From Allolobophora icterica (Eukaryota; Annelida; Clitellata; Crassiclitellata; Lumbricidae), in contig OY744606.1 in the NCBI GenBank assembly GCA_963556255.1, positions 80,510,541 to 80,574,540 of the forward strand: a DNA stretch of 64,000 bases, in the 5' to 3' direction. Below the pieces are notes generated by a model. That model searched no databases and had not been told where the DNA came from. It saw nothing but the letters and a program-made list of their open reading frames with translations. How positions within the stretch are numbered: the first letter of the stretch is position 1; each line of letters opens with the position of its first letter. Below, piece after piece: positions 21,926 through 36,441 of this stretch. The translations under genes were made by a program, and so were the position numbers.

Positions 21926-22490
21926 CACTGTGATTACAGTTAAAACCTAATGGCTGTCAGGCCGTTGGCGTCGCTCTCACTTAACAGTTGTATCTTCTAC
22001 AATCTATCTTACCAAGAAACGTGTTGGTGTATCAATTTTGTCGTTATTATGGGATCGATAATAAACGTTATAAAGGTGTCTAAAGAAAGCCGTGCGCATT
22101 TGATGCAACAAACCTTTCCACGTTTCGTAAGTGATACACGGTAACCGTGAGGGACTCTGACAAATAGTTTTTTTGGGGGAGCTATATGAATTACAAGTGT
22201 AATTATAATTAGAAATTTGTATAGCGCCACCATTCGCTACTTGTGGGAAACTACTCAAAGGCGTTCACTATACGAAAGATTAAATGGTGTTCAATGTAAT
22301 TCAGAATAGAAATTTATTAGTAAGTAAAACAATTCACAGAAAACTAAGAGTTGACATTGGCGGACACACGTAACAAAGTCGAGGCCAACCAAAGTATTCT
22401 AAACCAAAATTCACCGATGATGTCACGTATTCAAAGATGATTTGCTCATTTACACTAGCGAAGTGATCGCCTCCGATTAATTTGTTCGTT
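21926..22490 (+). repeat. Duplicated background equal to 1926-2349 plus 4200-4260
   Basis: M1(+) at 22066-22085, GATACACGGTAACCGT at 22133, CTTGTGGGAAACTA, GGCGGACACACG, then GATGATTTGCTCATTTAC at 22438. This is the uninterrupted form of the segment split by the LINE at 2350-4199. Confidence 0.8.
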
Positions 22491-22632
22491 CTTCCTTCCT
22501 TCCTTCCTTCCTTCCTTCCTTCCTTCCTTCCTTCCTTCCTTCCTTCCTTCCTTCCTTCCTTCCTTCCTTCCTTCCTTCCTTCCTTCCTTCCTTCCTTCCT
22601 TCCTTCCTTCCTTCCTTCCTTCCTTCCTTCCA
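22491..22632. repeat. (CCTT)n microsatellite
   Basis: About 35 perfect tetramers. It lies within sequence absent from the homologous place near 4255. Confidence 0.97.
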
Positions 22633-23139
22633 ATGATCCATGGGCTGATAGCCCGGTAGGTGTCCACTGGATAGTGTATTTCTATCGTTTTTTTCTTTAC
22701 GGCGAAGTATCTGCACCCATTCGTCCGACCTTCCTCTACATGTGGCGATATATAAACTTTTTATTACAATTGCAATTGTAGTGGTGAATCTTTATACCTC
22801 TTACAAACGTCTAAATAATCATATTCTCATATGAGCGACTGTATGACACTTACTACTAGTTTTAGACTTCGTCGTACTCAAATGGACATTTTTTCTCCAA
22901 AGACACCTTTATTGTGGTTCAAACCAACGTTATAATAAAATTTAGCCAATAGCGTGTATTTACTTACAAAGCAAAAACAAGCCTTAATGTCTGAGTCTGC
23001 CACTGACCTCTCCGAGTGTTGCCAGTCCGAATCCTGGAAAAAGGAGAGGGCGCTGCTAATCGTCCTTTTTACGATACGTCGTCCTTAAACAGAAACAAAC
23101 TAACGAACGTCAAAACATTTCTTGTGTATTAAATGATAA
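22633..23139. repeat. Background with M1(-) and M3(-)
   Basis: 22633-22754 is unmatched sequence. From 22755 homology to 4270-4470 resumes, including M1(-) at 22895-22915. M3(-) is at 23005-23085. No gene. Confidence 0.6.
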
Positions 23140-23240
23140 TTGCAATCGTTATCCTAAACTCTACACTTTTAAAGCGCCACCCGAAAGCCAGGCACAGGCA
23201 CCAGCTTACTCACGAGTGCTGCGTCAAGTCAGAGGGGTTT
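23140..23240 (-). mobile_element. LINE 3'-tail fragment
   Basis: Minus strand ends in GGGTGGCGCTTTAAAAGTG then a degenerate (ATTACG)n-like tail. The plus strand reads AAAGCGCCACCCGAAAGCC and CACGAGTGCTGCGTC. Sister fragments: 25785-25885, 53105-53215, 56300-56402 and 62680-62737. Confidence 0.55.
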
Positions 23241-24700
<1,460 letters not shown>

Positions 24701-25154
24701 GTAAGAACGGAGGCTATAATAAACATCGTTTAAGCAGCTTCAACATTAATTTCGAAGAAATTTTCTTCAGGAGGTAAGTGGCATCTTGTGCTGGATTATG
24801 CCATAGGAACCGTGAAAACTGTTCAAAACTAATTTCTACCGACGTCAGCGGCCTCTGTTGCGATAAGATGTTGTTAAACTCTGCATCAATCCGTCCAGTA
24901 TCCTAGAGACTTTAAGGTCACTAAGGTCGCTGATTTTAAGAGGAAGATGTTTTCGAAAACCCATGTAGAAGATTATCAATGTAACGAAAATTATGCTTAA
25001 CGAATGGTGCGTCGTAACAAAGATGATCAGCATTACCCTCCTCGTTTAATCAGGCTTTGGACTGGCACCACCCAACTATAAGACATTGACGGAGTTTAAA
25101 TGGCAGAGAATTACTGTCTAACATCACGGTGTCGTAACTAAATTCTAATCAGAT
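24701..25154. repeat. Composite-repeat background
   Basis: Contains M2(-) near 24845-24880 and M3(+) at 25010-25080. No gene. Confidence 0.5.
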
Positions 25155-25612
25155 GAGGTTCATTTGGACCCCAAGTCGCATTTACCTGACAAGCAATGAT
25201 AAAGCAGATACTTTGGCTAAAGAAGCCCTGGGTATTTATCACATAAATTCTACTCATTATCTTGAATTTCATGAAATTTTTACCTCAAGAAGACTATGTA
25301 GTAAATAAATGGCAAGTAGAATATAATAACGATAATAGAGGTCATTTTTGTGAATCATACAGACATTAAAAATTTACAACCCTACAGTACAGGCATAAGA
25401 AAATCCGAAATTCTAGATTACGTCTGGGAGTGGCAAATGCTAATCAAAGGCTAGGCCTATTTATTATTTTAAAAAAGGCATTTTAACGGTTTATGTGATA
25501 CCAGGCCTGTCAGGTCAAGGAGACTACTCGCCATCCCTATTTGAGAGTAAAAAAGCAGATATTTCTGGGATATTAAGAAATAGGTCTAAATGTCAGTAAC
25601 ATAAAACTGAAA
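25155..25612 (+). pseudogene. Decayed I-type LINE fragment (RNase H end)
   Basis: WTPSRIYLTSNDKADTLAKE corresponds to the WIPSH..L..N..AD.LAK block of the I-type ORF2. It is followed by INSTHYLEFHEIF (compare INSTNYLELQEVF at 12650) and later RLRLGVANANQRL. Stops and frameshifts occur at several points. The catalytic His of IPSH is changed. Confidence 0.75.
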
Positions 25613-25784
25613 TTTCCATTAAAAACTATAAACAATAGATATATTTCAAAACGAAGTGCATAGGCCGTTGAAATCGATAGGAAACAGGGATCTTGCTGGC
25701 GAAACATCCGATCGCCGCCAAACTTCTTTCGGAAAGAATTTGTAGTTTTATTGGATTTTAAGACGTTTTCTTAATGTCTCGTGC
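25613..25784. repeat. Background with degenerate M2
   Basis: CATAGGCCGTTGAAATCGATAGG at 25660-25683 is the second half of M2. Nothing else recognisable. Confidence 0.4.
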
Positions 25785-25885
25785 ACATGTATTTCGTCGT
25801 AATCGTAATCTCAAAACTTCTAAAGCGCCACTCGAAGGCCAAGCGCAGGGCACCAGCCTATTCGTGGGTATAATTACGTCCGAGT
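25785..25885 (-). mobile_element. LINE 3'-tail fragment
   Basis: Plus strand reads CGTAATCGTAATCTC, AAAGCGCCACTCGAAGGCC and AGGGCACCAGCC, like 23140-23240. The 116-codon frame starting here crosses this tail and is not credible as a gene. Confidence 0.55.
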
Positions 25886-27237
25886 CCGATACTGTGATGC
25901 TTGTCAAGTCAACCGCGAGGAATTTTCTTGTTTGGATGATTTTAATGACATCTACAATCATCACCCCATGGCAGCCACTTAGTGATTTGCAACAACTAAA
26001 AACAGACAGTCAGAAATTTACACGAGATTCTCCTGTGAGCCTTCAGAACCGGATTATAACGATTCCAGCAACAAAACATCTGTTGCCCAGAATATCGCGG
26101 ATGCAGTCTTATCGGATACTGTAGGGTCTACTTCGAATATGTAGATGTAAATGTAAATGTAGGCTTACACATTTTCATACAAAATGTAAAAATGTACATA
26201 TACGCGATTTTCTATAGCGACCGTGTGGTCTTGATCCTACCTATTTTGCGCTGAATTGATCGAGTGAGATCCTTCACCACCGCTGCCCGTTTGAATATAT
26301 GCGCCACACCAGTTAATGTCCCCGTGTACGAACCGTGCTAGCCCGAGATTTAAATCTCGGAAATAAACCACCATCGGGAAGCATGATCTCTTACACATAG
26401 AAGTACGCAGCAATTGCAGCGCAGCCTACGGTCTTTCCAATGTAGTTATAGCGACCGTATGGTAGGCTAGAGTTTGCATCATTGGCTACCAATGAACTCG
26501 CCATTCTTCGACAAGTTTACCATCTTGAAGCGAGAGTCATAATCGCTCATAGTAGCTGCTGATAGCTCCTATTAGCAATAGTTTGGGTTTTACCTGATCC
26601 AGCGACAGTAACATTTTACATCAACTCTCTATTTTGTAAAATGTGAACGTTTGACTTGCTTTATTAACAGATTACTTACTTACTTATATTGTTTTTAAAC
26701 AGTTTTTATACCGTATGCTCTTACTTATCTATGTATAATCTAGAGATATATAACTATCTGTATGTACGTATATTAGCAGATAAGTATACATACACAGTAG
26801 TATTCCAGCCTGTTTCGCTCAGGTGCTCATAAAACGTCCTGATCCAACGACAGAAACTGAGCTTAGCAAGTAGCGAACCTGACGACTGTTTAGCGGGACA
26901 TAGAGCACATGCCATCGCAACGATTGACAGTGACTAACGATCGCGCTGACCCAAGAGTGCGACCTACAGGCGTGACGTCGATCGATAACGCGAAGTCAAG
27001 GCCACCGTAACAAACGGTAAACAGCACCGAATGTGACGCGTTGCTCTAACGGTGTAAACCGCATTATGTCCCCATTTGTTTCTTGTAGGTTTCAAATGAC
27101 GATTGATATTTCGCACGTAGTCGTTGTTGTGGATTATCATTATTGTCGTTAAGATCGTAGTCAAGTGTTTCAAAGCAAAGTTACTGTTGTTGTCGTCAAT
27201 GTCGTCGTTATCATGATCATCGGTATCGACGCAACAA
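25886..27237. other. Unassigned sequence
   Basis: No motif copies, RT remnants or long frames recognised. TATAGCGACCGT(G/A)TGGT occurs at 26214 and again at 26451, a direct repeat about 235 bp apart. GTAAATGTAAATGTAGGC lies at 26145-26164. Could be unique host intergenic DNA. Confidence 0.4.
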
Positions 27238-27484
<247 letters not shown>

Positions 27485-27720
27485 CTACTCTCTCCCTCTG
27501 TCCTTCTCTTTTGATCCGCTTATATACATAATTATGCTCCTATTCTTCTCTTGCGTCGATACTTTGACAAGTTAGAACCTGCGACGACAGAAATGAAAAG
27601 CGATGCTAAACAACGTCGTTGTAAATGATGACATAGGAAGCAATGATGTCCTTCTCGAGAAACCAGAGACATCTATCGTCTATTCAAAGCAAAAATGTTT
27701 ATGCTGGTAAACACACACAA

Positions 27721-27797
<77 letters not shown>

Positions 27798-27899
27798 ACC
27801 ATTTATATATATGTGCCTTATATAACAGAGATAGGTACAAATATATATATATATACAGTATATATATAATCATAATATGCCTATGTCAGTGTATAAGTC
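27485..27899. repeat. Spacer with (AC)n(AT)n
   Basis: 27485-27720 has nothing recognisable. (AC)n spans 27730-27772, (AT)n 27773-27796, with further AT runs at 27840-27870. Confidence 0.85.
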
Positions 27900-28806
27900 T
27901 GTATCTTATCTTATCTTATATAATTATTTATAAAGCGCCTCTCACAGCATAGACTATTCAGAGGCGCTCCCAGCGTGTCAGCCTCGAGGGAAAAGAAAGG
28001 TCTTTAAGCAGCGGAGAGAAGAAGGCGAGATCCCAAGCAAAATCTTGCTACGGAGAGAGGGGGGCAGGTCATTCCAAAGGGAAGGGCCAAGGATGGCAAA
28101 CGCACGATGCTGAGCCATCGAAGTCCTTGCACGAGGGACAAGCAGATCAAGGCGGTCAGCAGACCGAAGAGGGCGGGAAGACAGAGCAGATAGAGGTTTG
28201 CGCATTAGGTCACAGAGGTATTTAGGAGCTTTTCCCAGTTGAGTCCTAGAGACCAGGAGAAGAACCTTGTATTGGATGCGGGAAGCAACAGGAAGCCAGT
28301 GAAGTACATCAGTCATAAAGGTAGTTATGTGAGAGAAGCGAGGAAAACGGGCAATGAGCCTGGCAGCCGCATTCAGAACAGACTGCAGAGATGAAAGGCG
28401 CGCTTTAGGGAGCCCAGCAAACAATGAATTGCAATAGTCAATGCGGCAGCAAATGAAGGCATGGACCATAGTAGTAAACACTGAAGGAGAAACTGATCTT
28501 CTTACAGCCCTCAAACGCCTCAGATGATAGAAACAGGAACGTGTCAGATGGGAGAGGTGTTCAGAAAACGAGAGGGTACTATCAAGGGTGACACCCAAAT
28601 CCCGAACACTGGATGAAAATGAAAAAGCAGGGTATATTGACGACAGAAGTGGGATATCAAGTTTAGAAAGTTGCTGTTTAGTGCCAAACCAGATCAGTTG
28701 GGTCTTAGAAGAGTTAAGGTTAAGTCGATTTGATGACATCCAAGAGTGGAGATCATGTGACAGGGAATCAATGGATCCAACAAGGGAGATCTGTTGAGAG
28801 GATGTG
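27900..28806 (-). pseudogene. CR1/L2-like LINE 3' half (RT C-terminal region)
   Basis: About 275 open codons starting after the YADD box: DLHSWMSSNRLNLNSSKTQ, SVRDLGVTLDSTLSFSEH, CRIDYCNSLFAGLP, DVLHWLPVASRIQYKVL, APKYLCDL, RLDLLVPRARTSMAQHRAF and GPSLWNDLPPSLRS. Frame closes at 27978. The tail reads GAGGCGCTTTATAAAT then (ATAAG)n at 27900-27922. Closest relative in the window is 59300-60975. 5'-truncated, so the catalytic RT core is missing; within what remains the frame is intact. The first residues of the open frame (28806-28835) are AT-repeat flank. Confidence 0.85.
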
Positions 28807-29004
28807 TGTATATTACATATAGGGCCTATACACACATTATATATGTTATATATATTATATTATTCATATTGTGTATATATAATATACATGCATACTGTAT
28901 ACATATATTATATATACATATACAAAGAAGCATTATATAGATATAGTATATTTGTAGACACATACAAGTATATAATACATACAAGCACAAGCATACATAC
29001 ACAT

Positions 29005-29097
<93 letters not shown>
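28807..29097. repeat. AT-rich tract ending in (TA)n
   Basis: Irregular ATATAC/TATATG sequence, then uninterrupted (TA)n from about 29010 to 29096 (about 44 dinucleotides), able to form a cruciform. Confidence 0.9.
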
Positions 29098-29100
<3 letters not shown>

Positions 29101-29607
29101 GAGGTGCAATTGTTGACATTTATGTAACGCCTATAGATCTGCGTATCGCTAGATATATGCCGTGACATGTCTCTTTCTGAAGGGTTGGAGTCGACAGGAA
29201 GCTGTCGGGTAACAAGAGACTTTGAAAACAAGCTTCTCCAGTAGAATTAATGCCCTATTCCCAAGTTCCACTGGTCACCTTCGTCTGCTGCCTCTTCTCT
29301 CTCGTCCTCCTCCTCCTCCTCCTCCTCCTCCACCTCCACCATCTCCGCCTCCTCCTCTTCCTTCTCTTTCTCTTCCTTTTCTAATACCTCCTCTTCCTTA
29401 AATTTCTCCTCTTCCTCCTCCTACTCCTCCTACTTCGTCTCCATATCCTTCTCCTCCTCCAATTATTCTGCCTTCTCCTCCAATAGGAATTGGAGAAGAA
29501 GAAAGAGGAATACCCTGCTTCCTTCAATTCCTCGTCTTCTTATTTTTCTAAGTCTGTCTGTCTGTCTGTCTGTCCGTCCGTCCGTCCGTCCGTCCGTCCG
29601 TCCGTCC

Positions 29608-29651
<44 letters not shown>

Positions 29652-29759
29652 GTCTTCCCAGTCTGTCGAGAAATCGAAATCACAGGTAGACATTCAAATC
29701 ACAGCTGAAGACCTATCTTAAAGTATCATAGTAACTGTCTTTGAATTTTTGAACCTCAT
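29098..29759. repeat. Pyrimidine tract and (CTGT/CCGT)n
   Basis: CTCCTC/CTT-rich tract at 29283-29475; (CTGT)n switching to (CCGT)n and back at about 29551-29652. The rest is not recognisable. Confidence 0.8.
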
Positions 29760-29822
29760 GTGCCGCGCCCTTTCCTTCGACCTCGGCTGTGCCATGGCGC
29801 TATACAAATCGTCTTATTATTA
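29760..29822 (+). mobile_element. LINE/SINE 3'-tail fragment
   Basis: GCCATGGCGCTATACAAATCGTC followed by TTATTATTACTAC resembles the GCGCTATA-AATT tails of LINEs in this window. Very short. Confidence 0.4.
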
Positions 29823-30637
29823 CTACTACTAACTCCCTCTTTCTCTATATCTCGCTATATCTCTCTTCCTATCTCTTTATCTCTTCTGTGTCTGTCCCTC
29901 TCTATCTCTGTATCTCTGTCGACGTCTCTGTCTATTTCTCTATGTCTCCTTGTCTGGCTGTTTGTCTCATTCTCTACATCAATCCCCTTCTCTTTCTGTT
30001 CCTTTGTCTTCGAACGGGCGAGAACCAACCTCTCTCTTGTCGAATGCGTCGACGCCATTCGTCATTCTAACTCGAAGAACTGAGTCTATAACTGAACGAC
30101 TATTGGACATCTAACATAGGCATACGGACACGAACTAGAATTGATACATACGGCATAACTTACACCGACTGAGAACGATACGGACATAGACCAATACAAG
30201 AGGCATAATTCACACGTACATGGAGAGACTTAATTGACACGGATATCAAATGACACGAGAAACATACTGACAGGGACAGAGAATGACACGATAGGAATCA
30301 CTGACGACTACATGTGGTTTGTCAGGTAGGATTGTCACGACATCTGTCGGCAGAGGAATGAGAACGACAAGTCTGATATAATATCATCTTGTCCGAATTC
30401 CAAGTCAGGAATCGACTACGTAGGAACTGAATGTTTTGAGAGAAACTTAAGAGGAGATTTAGACGAGATTAGCAGGAGATTAGCAGGAGTTAATAGAAGG
30501 TTAGCATGAGATTTAGAAGCGATTGACTGGAGATTAACAGAAGATTAACAGAACTCTGTTAAGATTGAGAGAGATGAATTGAGCAATGGCACTGATAAAG
30601 AATCACCAACTTATTATCATGTAATAATTGATATTTT
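29823..30637. other. Pyrimidine-rich and degenerate-repeat spacer
   Basis: TCTCT/TCTG-rich to about 30010. ACATACGGCATAA-like and GACACGA-like phrases recur at 30110-30300. An irregular AGGAGATTAGC repeat occurs at 30450-30560. No convincing gene. Confidence 0.5.
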
Positions 30638-30875
<238 letters not shown>

Positions 30876-31225
30876 GCATAGTAATAACATAAACATAAAT
30901 ATGTTTACAGAGGTACATACACAGAGATACGAACAGAGGCACAGGCACAGAGAAAGGATTTCGACAAATACAAAGAGAAAAACAGAACCGAAAAGCATTA
31001 GCCAAATCTGTCTACCACTCAGTATATAAATATTTAACGTTCTAATCACAAACACCATGGCTTGTACCTACATTTCTAACTATGTCATTTATGTTATACA
31101 TGCACGGTTTGTATGTTATGGGCCTGTGGTGTGCGTGTGTGTGGATACATGGGCGCGTGAGTTTGCGTGTGGCTGTCATATAAAATGTGCTTTGAGAACC
31201 TGCCATTTACAATTGCAGGGCTTGC
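30876..31225. other. Unassigned spacer
   Basis: Contains ACAGAGGCACAGGCACAGAG-like short repeats and GTGTGCGTGTGTGTGG. No gene or known element. Confidence 0.4.
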
Positions 31226-31906
31226 CTCAATAACCAGGTATGTCGACATACCTGGTTTATGTGAAAAAGCATGCCAGCGTGCTTGGAATATTGTATTCTA
31301 TATATCCTGCAAATTTGGTGCAAATCTGATTATTTTTGAATTGGCTTTTGGATAAAAAAAGTTTGTCGACATATGGTATTTAGCAGCCGGCAGCATTACT
31401 CCAGTGCAATAACCCGGTATGATAACAAAAATTGTCGTTTTTTCTAGTAATCTTTGTATTAAAACCGGTGCAATAATCAGGTTATTTGACATACCCGGTT
31501 ATTGTCTCTTACTTACTCTACAATTCACTGATTTTGCGTTATTTTTTTCTTACTGTAATGTAGCTATGATGACTTACCTTCTTATTGCACGATTAATTTG
31601 TACTGTGTGCTAGTCACCATTTGGTGCAAGAATAAGGTATGTCGACTAACAGCAGACGATTTTTGCTTCATACTGGGTTATTGAGTGTCAATAACCAGGT
31701 ATGAAGCAAAATGTCGTGAAAAAACATTAATGTTATCTTTTGCATTGCAGTATGTAACAATTTCGTGAAAGACAATAATAACTCACATGGTGCTTCAAAC
31801 AGCTTGTCGATATCTCGTAAAATGGTTTAGATACACAAGTTTGAAGTGTCAACTCTTTGAAGCCATTTTCCCAAAACTCAAAAAATCAGACATACCTGGT
31901 TATTGC
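31226..31906. repeat. Cluster of palindromic AATAACCAGGTATGTCGAC half-sites
   Basis: A perfect 26-bp palindrome at 31232-31257 has the half-site AACCAGGTATGTC. A 24-bp-stem hairpin (two mismatches, 3-nt loop) is at 31661-31711, with AATAACCAGGTATGAAGC as one arm. Related half-sites are at 31362-31378, 31404-31420, 31471-31504 (two facing), 31623-31646 and 31889-31905. No other part of the window has this motif. Function unknown. Confidence 0.85.
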
Positions 31907-32645
<739 letters not shown>

Positions 32646-33362
32646 ATCCAGCATTACTATTGTTATTATTATCATTATCGCTTTCTATTGTGTAAGTCTA
32701 TATTATCAACTAAGTGTTTCACTCTAAATTTCTTTAGGCCTAATGTCAAAAATAAAAATGCATCCATTAACTTCATGTATTAACCTGGTAAATGAGCAAG
32801 CCGAGTCCTAAGAGGATCCATTTGACCCTTTTCGGTAGAGAAGGATTTTGTTTGCAAATGACGTCCAAATCACTATGCATGATCTTTTCCCGCGCGTTCG
32901 ATTAGTGCTCTATGACGTCATGAAATCAATCTTGTTTCGAGTTCTTTTCCGATCGGAACAAAAGCTTGTTAATACATCTAATTTCCGGTGCGGGTCTGAC
33001 TGTTAGCGCCATTTCCTCTCTTCTTCCGTTTGACCTTCGCCCTTAATGAATATTCATTAGCAGTTTCGATTGATTCGAAATTCCCAGGAGTGATTAGTTC
33101 CTTTTCCATACTGTCTTTCTGCCTGTCTGTATGTCTGTCTGTATGTGTCGGCCTTTCAGTCTATATGTATGTCTGTGTGTATGTCTCGCTGCCTGTCTGT
33201 ATGTCTGTGTGTCTGTCTGTATATTCGTGTCTGTCTGTGTCTGTTGTCTGTTTATCTGTCTCTGTGTCTGTCTGAATGTCTCTGCGTCTGTTTGTGTGCC
33301 TGCGTATCCGTACGTCTGTATCTGCGTCTTTCTATCTGTGATTCTGTGTCTGGATGTCTGTG
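32646..33362. repeat. Spacer and degenerate (CTGT)n
   Basis: 32646-33105 holds no recognised element. 33110-33362 is an imperfect TGTCTGTATGTC array; the Cys/Leu/Ser/Val-rich frames across it are artefacts. Confidence 0.75.
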
Positions 33363-33575
33363 AAATCGTTACTTAATTACTGTTTAATGACGCTGCATGC
33401 GTACTAGCAAAGATGACTAGCGTCGCCCTCCTCCGTCCTCCAGGCTTAGGACTGGCACCACCAGAAATGTATTATCGAGTGAATGGTTACTTACAGTTTT
33501 GCAGACATCCTAAGGCATCTAAGATCGTTAACATCAACAGGAAATTCATCGCAGACAACGTTTTTTAACTAAATA
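33363..33575 (+). repeat. Background M3(+), M2(+)
   Basis: M3(+) at 33390-33465 (GATGACTAGCGTCGCCCTCC) and M2(+) at 33500-33545. Confidence 0.65.
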
Positions 33576-33724
33576 CTAGCTGTAAACCCGTGAAAAATCA
33601 CGGTATATAAAAAACAATTATTAATAACGTCATATTATAGGCCTATAGCCGTCGTCAAGACAACCGTCAAGACAACCGTCGCCAAGGCGGCAGTATAGTG
33701 ACGTCACAATAGTGTTTGTTTACG

Positions 33725-33755
<31 letters not shown>

Positions 33756-33780
33756 GTACAACGGTTATTATGTAAGTTGA
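33576..33780 (-). mobile_element. Non-autonomous Helitron-like element, copy 2
   Basis: Reverse-complement match to 486-709. CTAG at 33576-33579 preceded by A (target T on the minus strand); GA at 33779-33780 followed by T. The 3' hairpin CCGTGAAAAATCACGG lies next to the CTAG end. Internal (GACA)n at about 33725-33755. It is 205 bp; the length difference from copy 1 is mostly repeat number. Inserted in M-repeat background with no long direct repeat around it. Confidence 0.65.
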
Positions 33781-34264
33781 TAACTATATAGAAATGGATT
33801 AACACATTTTAAAGGTGTCTTTGGGGCGCATTAAAATCATCAAGTGATACAACTTAGCGACATCTATTGGCCGCAGTACAACTAAGATTGCATTAACGTT
33901 TTCGCCCGTAATATATCTATATATAGATTTGAATGTACCCGTTTTAAAGGTGTTGAAGGAGCATTAATTAAATCATCCAGTGCTACTACTAAACGACATC
34001 TTTTTCCTGCAAGAGCCGTTAACGTCGACCTTGCCGCTCTCGAGGTAGTTTTTAAAGTGCGAATATCAGCTCTCTAATTAAGAGTGGATGTGTTGCAAGA
34101 GTTCAACGACATTTTATGACATCAAAGTCCGATGACGCTGATAAGAGAAAAGTCTGTAATGTTCAAGCATTGTCGACATTTTGGTAGTTTTTCTTTCTCT
34201 GTCTGTCTGTCTGTCTGTCTATGTCTGTCGGTGTCTGTCTTTCTCGTAGTAGTGTAGTAATCCA
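33781..34264 (+). repeat. Background array M1(+), M2(+)
   Basis: M1(+) at 33805-33825 and 33940-33960; M2-like at 33857-33885, 34000-34030 and 34105-34140. (CTGT)n at 34197-34235. No gene. Confidence 0.6.
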
Positions 34265-34700
34265 TTTGTTTAGCGATATCTTTTAGCTACAAAGGCCGTT
34301 GACGTCTTCATCAATCAATCAATAAAACAATCAATTTATGTTATTGGTTCAGGAGAACATATTATAACAAAATTAACATCATAAGAAAGCTGTTGCGAGT
34401 AATAAAGTTCAATGATATAGTTTAGTTCATTTTCATATATCTGTATCCATCAGTTTCTTTTGCCTCTCTCGTCGTTGTTTTTGTGTCTGACAGGTTGTTG
34501 AGATGGTGATGTTAGGCAGGTGGTCGGTTTCGAGCTTTGTTAGCACATAGATTAATATTTAATATTATTTATATATTATTGAATTGGTCATGTGACTCTT
34601 TTCCTCTTTCTCTTTGGCTCAAAGGCTCTTTTGTTTACCTAAGGTTCTTTTGGTGGCTATAAAAGGCTCTTGCGTTCTTTTTTGTCTGCATATGTCTGTG
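34265..34700 (+). repeat. Left arm of a 3-kb-spaced inverted repeat
   Basis: 34407-34622 matches the reverse complement of 37342-37555 at roughly 80% by eye (shared GTTGAGATGGTGATGTTAGG, ATTAATATTTAATA, GTTGTTTTTGTGT). M2(+) sits at 34270-34305. A shorter piece also occurs near 8250-8300. Confidence 0.75.
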
Positions 34701-35059
34701 TGTTCCATGCTGTGGCTTGTCAATGTGTGTTTATTTCATAAACAATAAAAGAAAAACATCATCAACAGCGATTGCTAGGACACCTTTAAAAGGAAGTAAA
34801 GCAATACTATATCATCACTGTAAACCTTGGCGAGTGGTTAGAGTGCTGTCTTTAGACACCTTCAAAATGGTGACTTTCGGTCCTATAATAAAAAAATTTC
34901 GTCGATTAAGTCGGATGCAGAGGGACGTACGTTCATAGCTAGATAACATTAAATGTTTGATAAAAGACATAATTGAAACTGCTAAAAATTTCAGCTGACG
35001 TAAACACCCTTTGTTGCCATAAGATGTCGTTAAACTGTGGAAGCCATCCATCACGCCAC
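34701..35059 (-). repeat. Background M1(-), M2(-)
   Basis: M1(-) at 34848-34870, M2(-) at 34990-35045. A tRNA-like GAGTGGTTAGAGTGCTGTC at 34831-34849 may be a SINE-head scrap. Confidence 0.5.
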
Positions 35060-35310
35060 TGTGTTGTACTGTTTTGTTAGATCTAGATTTAGGAACTCCC
35101 TCCCTGTATCTGGCCGTTCTGCTCATTCGCTTGTGTCATTTCGTTCTCAACTTAAAACTTTCCTTCTTTCAAATTGCTTATCCACTATAGACTGCCTCTC
35201 TGTCTACGGATTGATCTTTTGGATATCGACTTGATTACGGCTTGGTGCTGGTGTGTCATCAGTTGATGCCTTCTGCATTAGACACCGGCGCAATAGAAGT
35301 TACTAATTAA
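35060..35310 (+). pseudogene. LINE RT C-terminal scrap
   Basis: Frame piece RFRNSLPVSGRSAHSLVSFR then SQLKTFLLSNCL matches the WNSLP...FKS.LKTHLF end of LINE ORFs. The tail CACCGGCGCAATAGAAGTTAC follows at about 35283-35303. Confidence 0.65.
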
Positions 35311-36085
35311 TATAATAGCTTCGTTTAATTTCATTTGGGAACAGTACGTTTACCGACCTTCCAATTTTCAAGCGCTTCTAACAATTGTTCTTGTTGTGAT
35401 TTTAAAAATATTAGTCGTTGGTTAATTACTGTCTAACAAAGATAATTAGCGAAGCCCTCCTCCTCCTTCTTCAGGCTTCGGACTGCACCACATGAGAGTG
35501 GTAGATGCGATGTTATTGAATGAATGGTTTAAACTAACAGTTTTGACAGCATCCTAAGGCATCTAACGTCGTTGACATCGATAGGAAAATGACTTTGATG
35601 ACCAGCAATAGTAATTTACGTTTCTCACTCAATATACTTACATATAGATTTGGATTTCAACATTTAAAGGTGTCGTAGGAGGGCATTAAATCATTCAGTG
35701 ATACTAGGTCCCTTCCATGGAGATATAATATTAATAAACCTCAATGGTCCTTACCTAACAACACCTTATATAGCAAATATTGACTTTTACGCGTAACATA
35801 CACTTATATATAGCTGAATTTAAGCGTTTTAAAGGTATTGCAGGAATGCATTAAAATCATCCGGTGATACTACCTAAACGGCATCTTTTGGCTGCCACGA
35901 CCACTGACTTCGACCTTGCCGCACTAGAATGGTTTTAAAATGCGAATATCAGCTTTCCAGTTAGGAATGGATGGGTTGCAAGAGTTCAAACGACATCTAT
36001 GACATCAAAGTCCGTTGACGCTGATAAGAGAAAGAATTCTTTAATTGTCGGGCATTGAAGAAATATTGGAATATTGGTGTTTCTG
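35311..36085 (+). repeat. Background array
   Basis: M3(+) near 35440-35500, M2(+) near 35545, 35880 and 35990, M1(+) near 35660 and 35830. No gene. Confidence 0.6.
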
Positions 36086-36089
36086 TTGC

Positions 36090-36154
<65 letters not shown>

Positions 36155-36187
36155 TCTCCTCTCTCTCTCCTCTCATCTCTCTCTCAT

Positions 36188-36231
<44 letters not shown>

Positions 36232-36441
36232 ATTTTCTGGCAACCGGATTTTGTTCTTCACTTGGTACAAGCCAACAAGCCCATCCTACTTGACGCAGCG
36301 CTCGTGAATAGTCTGGTGCTTTTGATAAGCTTTAAACAACGCTTTAGAAACGTCCGAGCTTACGGTTTACGGTGAGAAATGCTGGAAATAATTAATAAGT
36401 TCTGATGACCTTGCCTACAATTCGAAGTTTTTTTTACTGAG
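36086..36441 (+). repeat. (TC)n and LINE-tail fragment up to the gap
   Basis: (TC)n with interruptions at 36090-36232. 36285-36375 (ACGCAGCGCTCGTGAATAG, AACGCTTTAGAAACG, CTTACGGTTTACGG) is a plus-strand copy of the tail found inverted at 56300-56402. Confidence 0.7.

Noticed and set aside
25774..26124. 116-codon open frame
   Set aside because: It begins inside a LINE 3'-tail fragment and shows no recognisable motif.
27695..27952. His/Thr and Tyr/Ile frames in (AC)n(AT)n
   Set aside because: Pure microsatellite translations; also 28804-29231 and 47175-47698.
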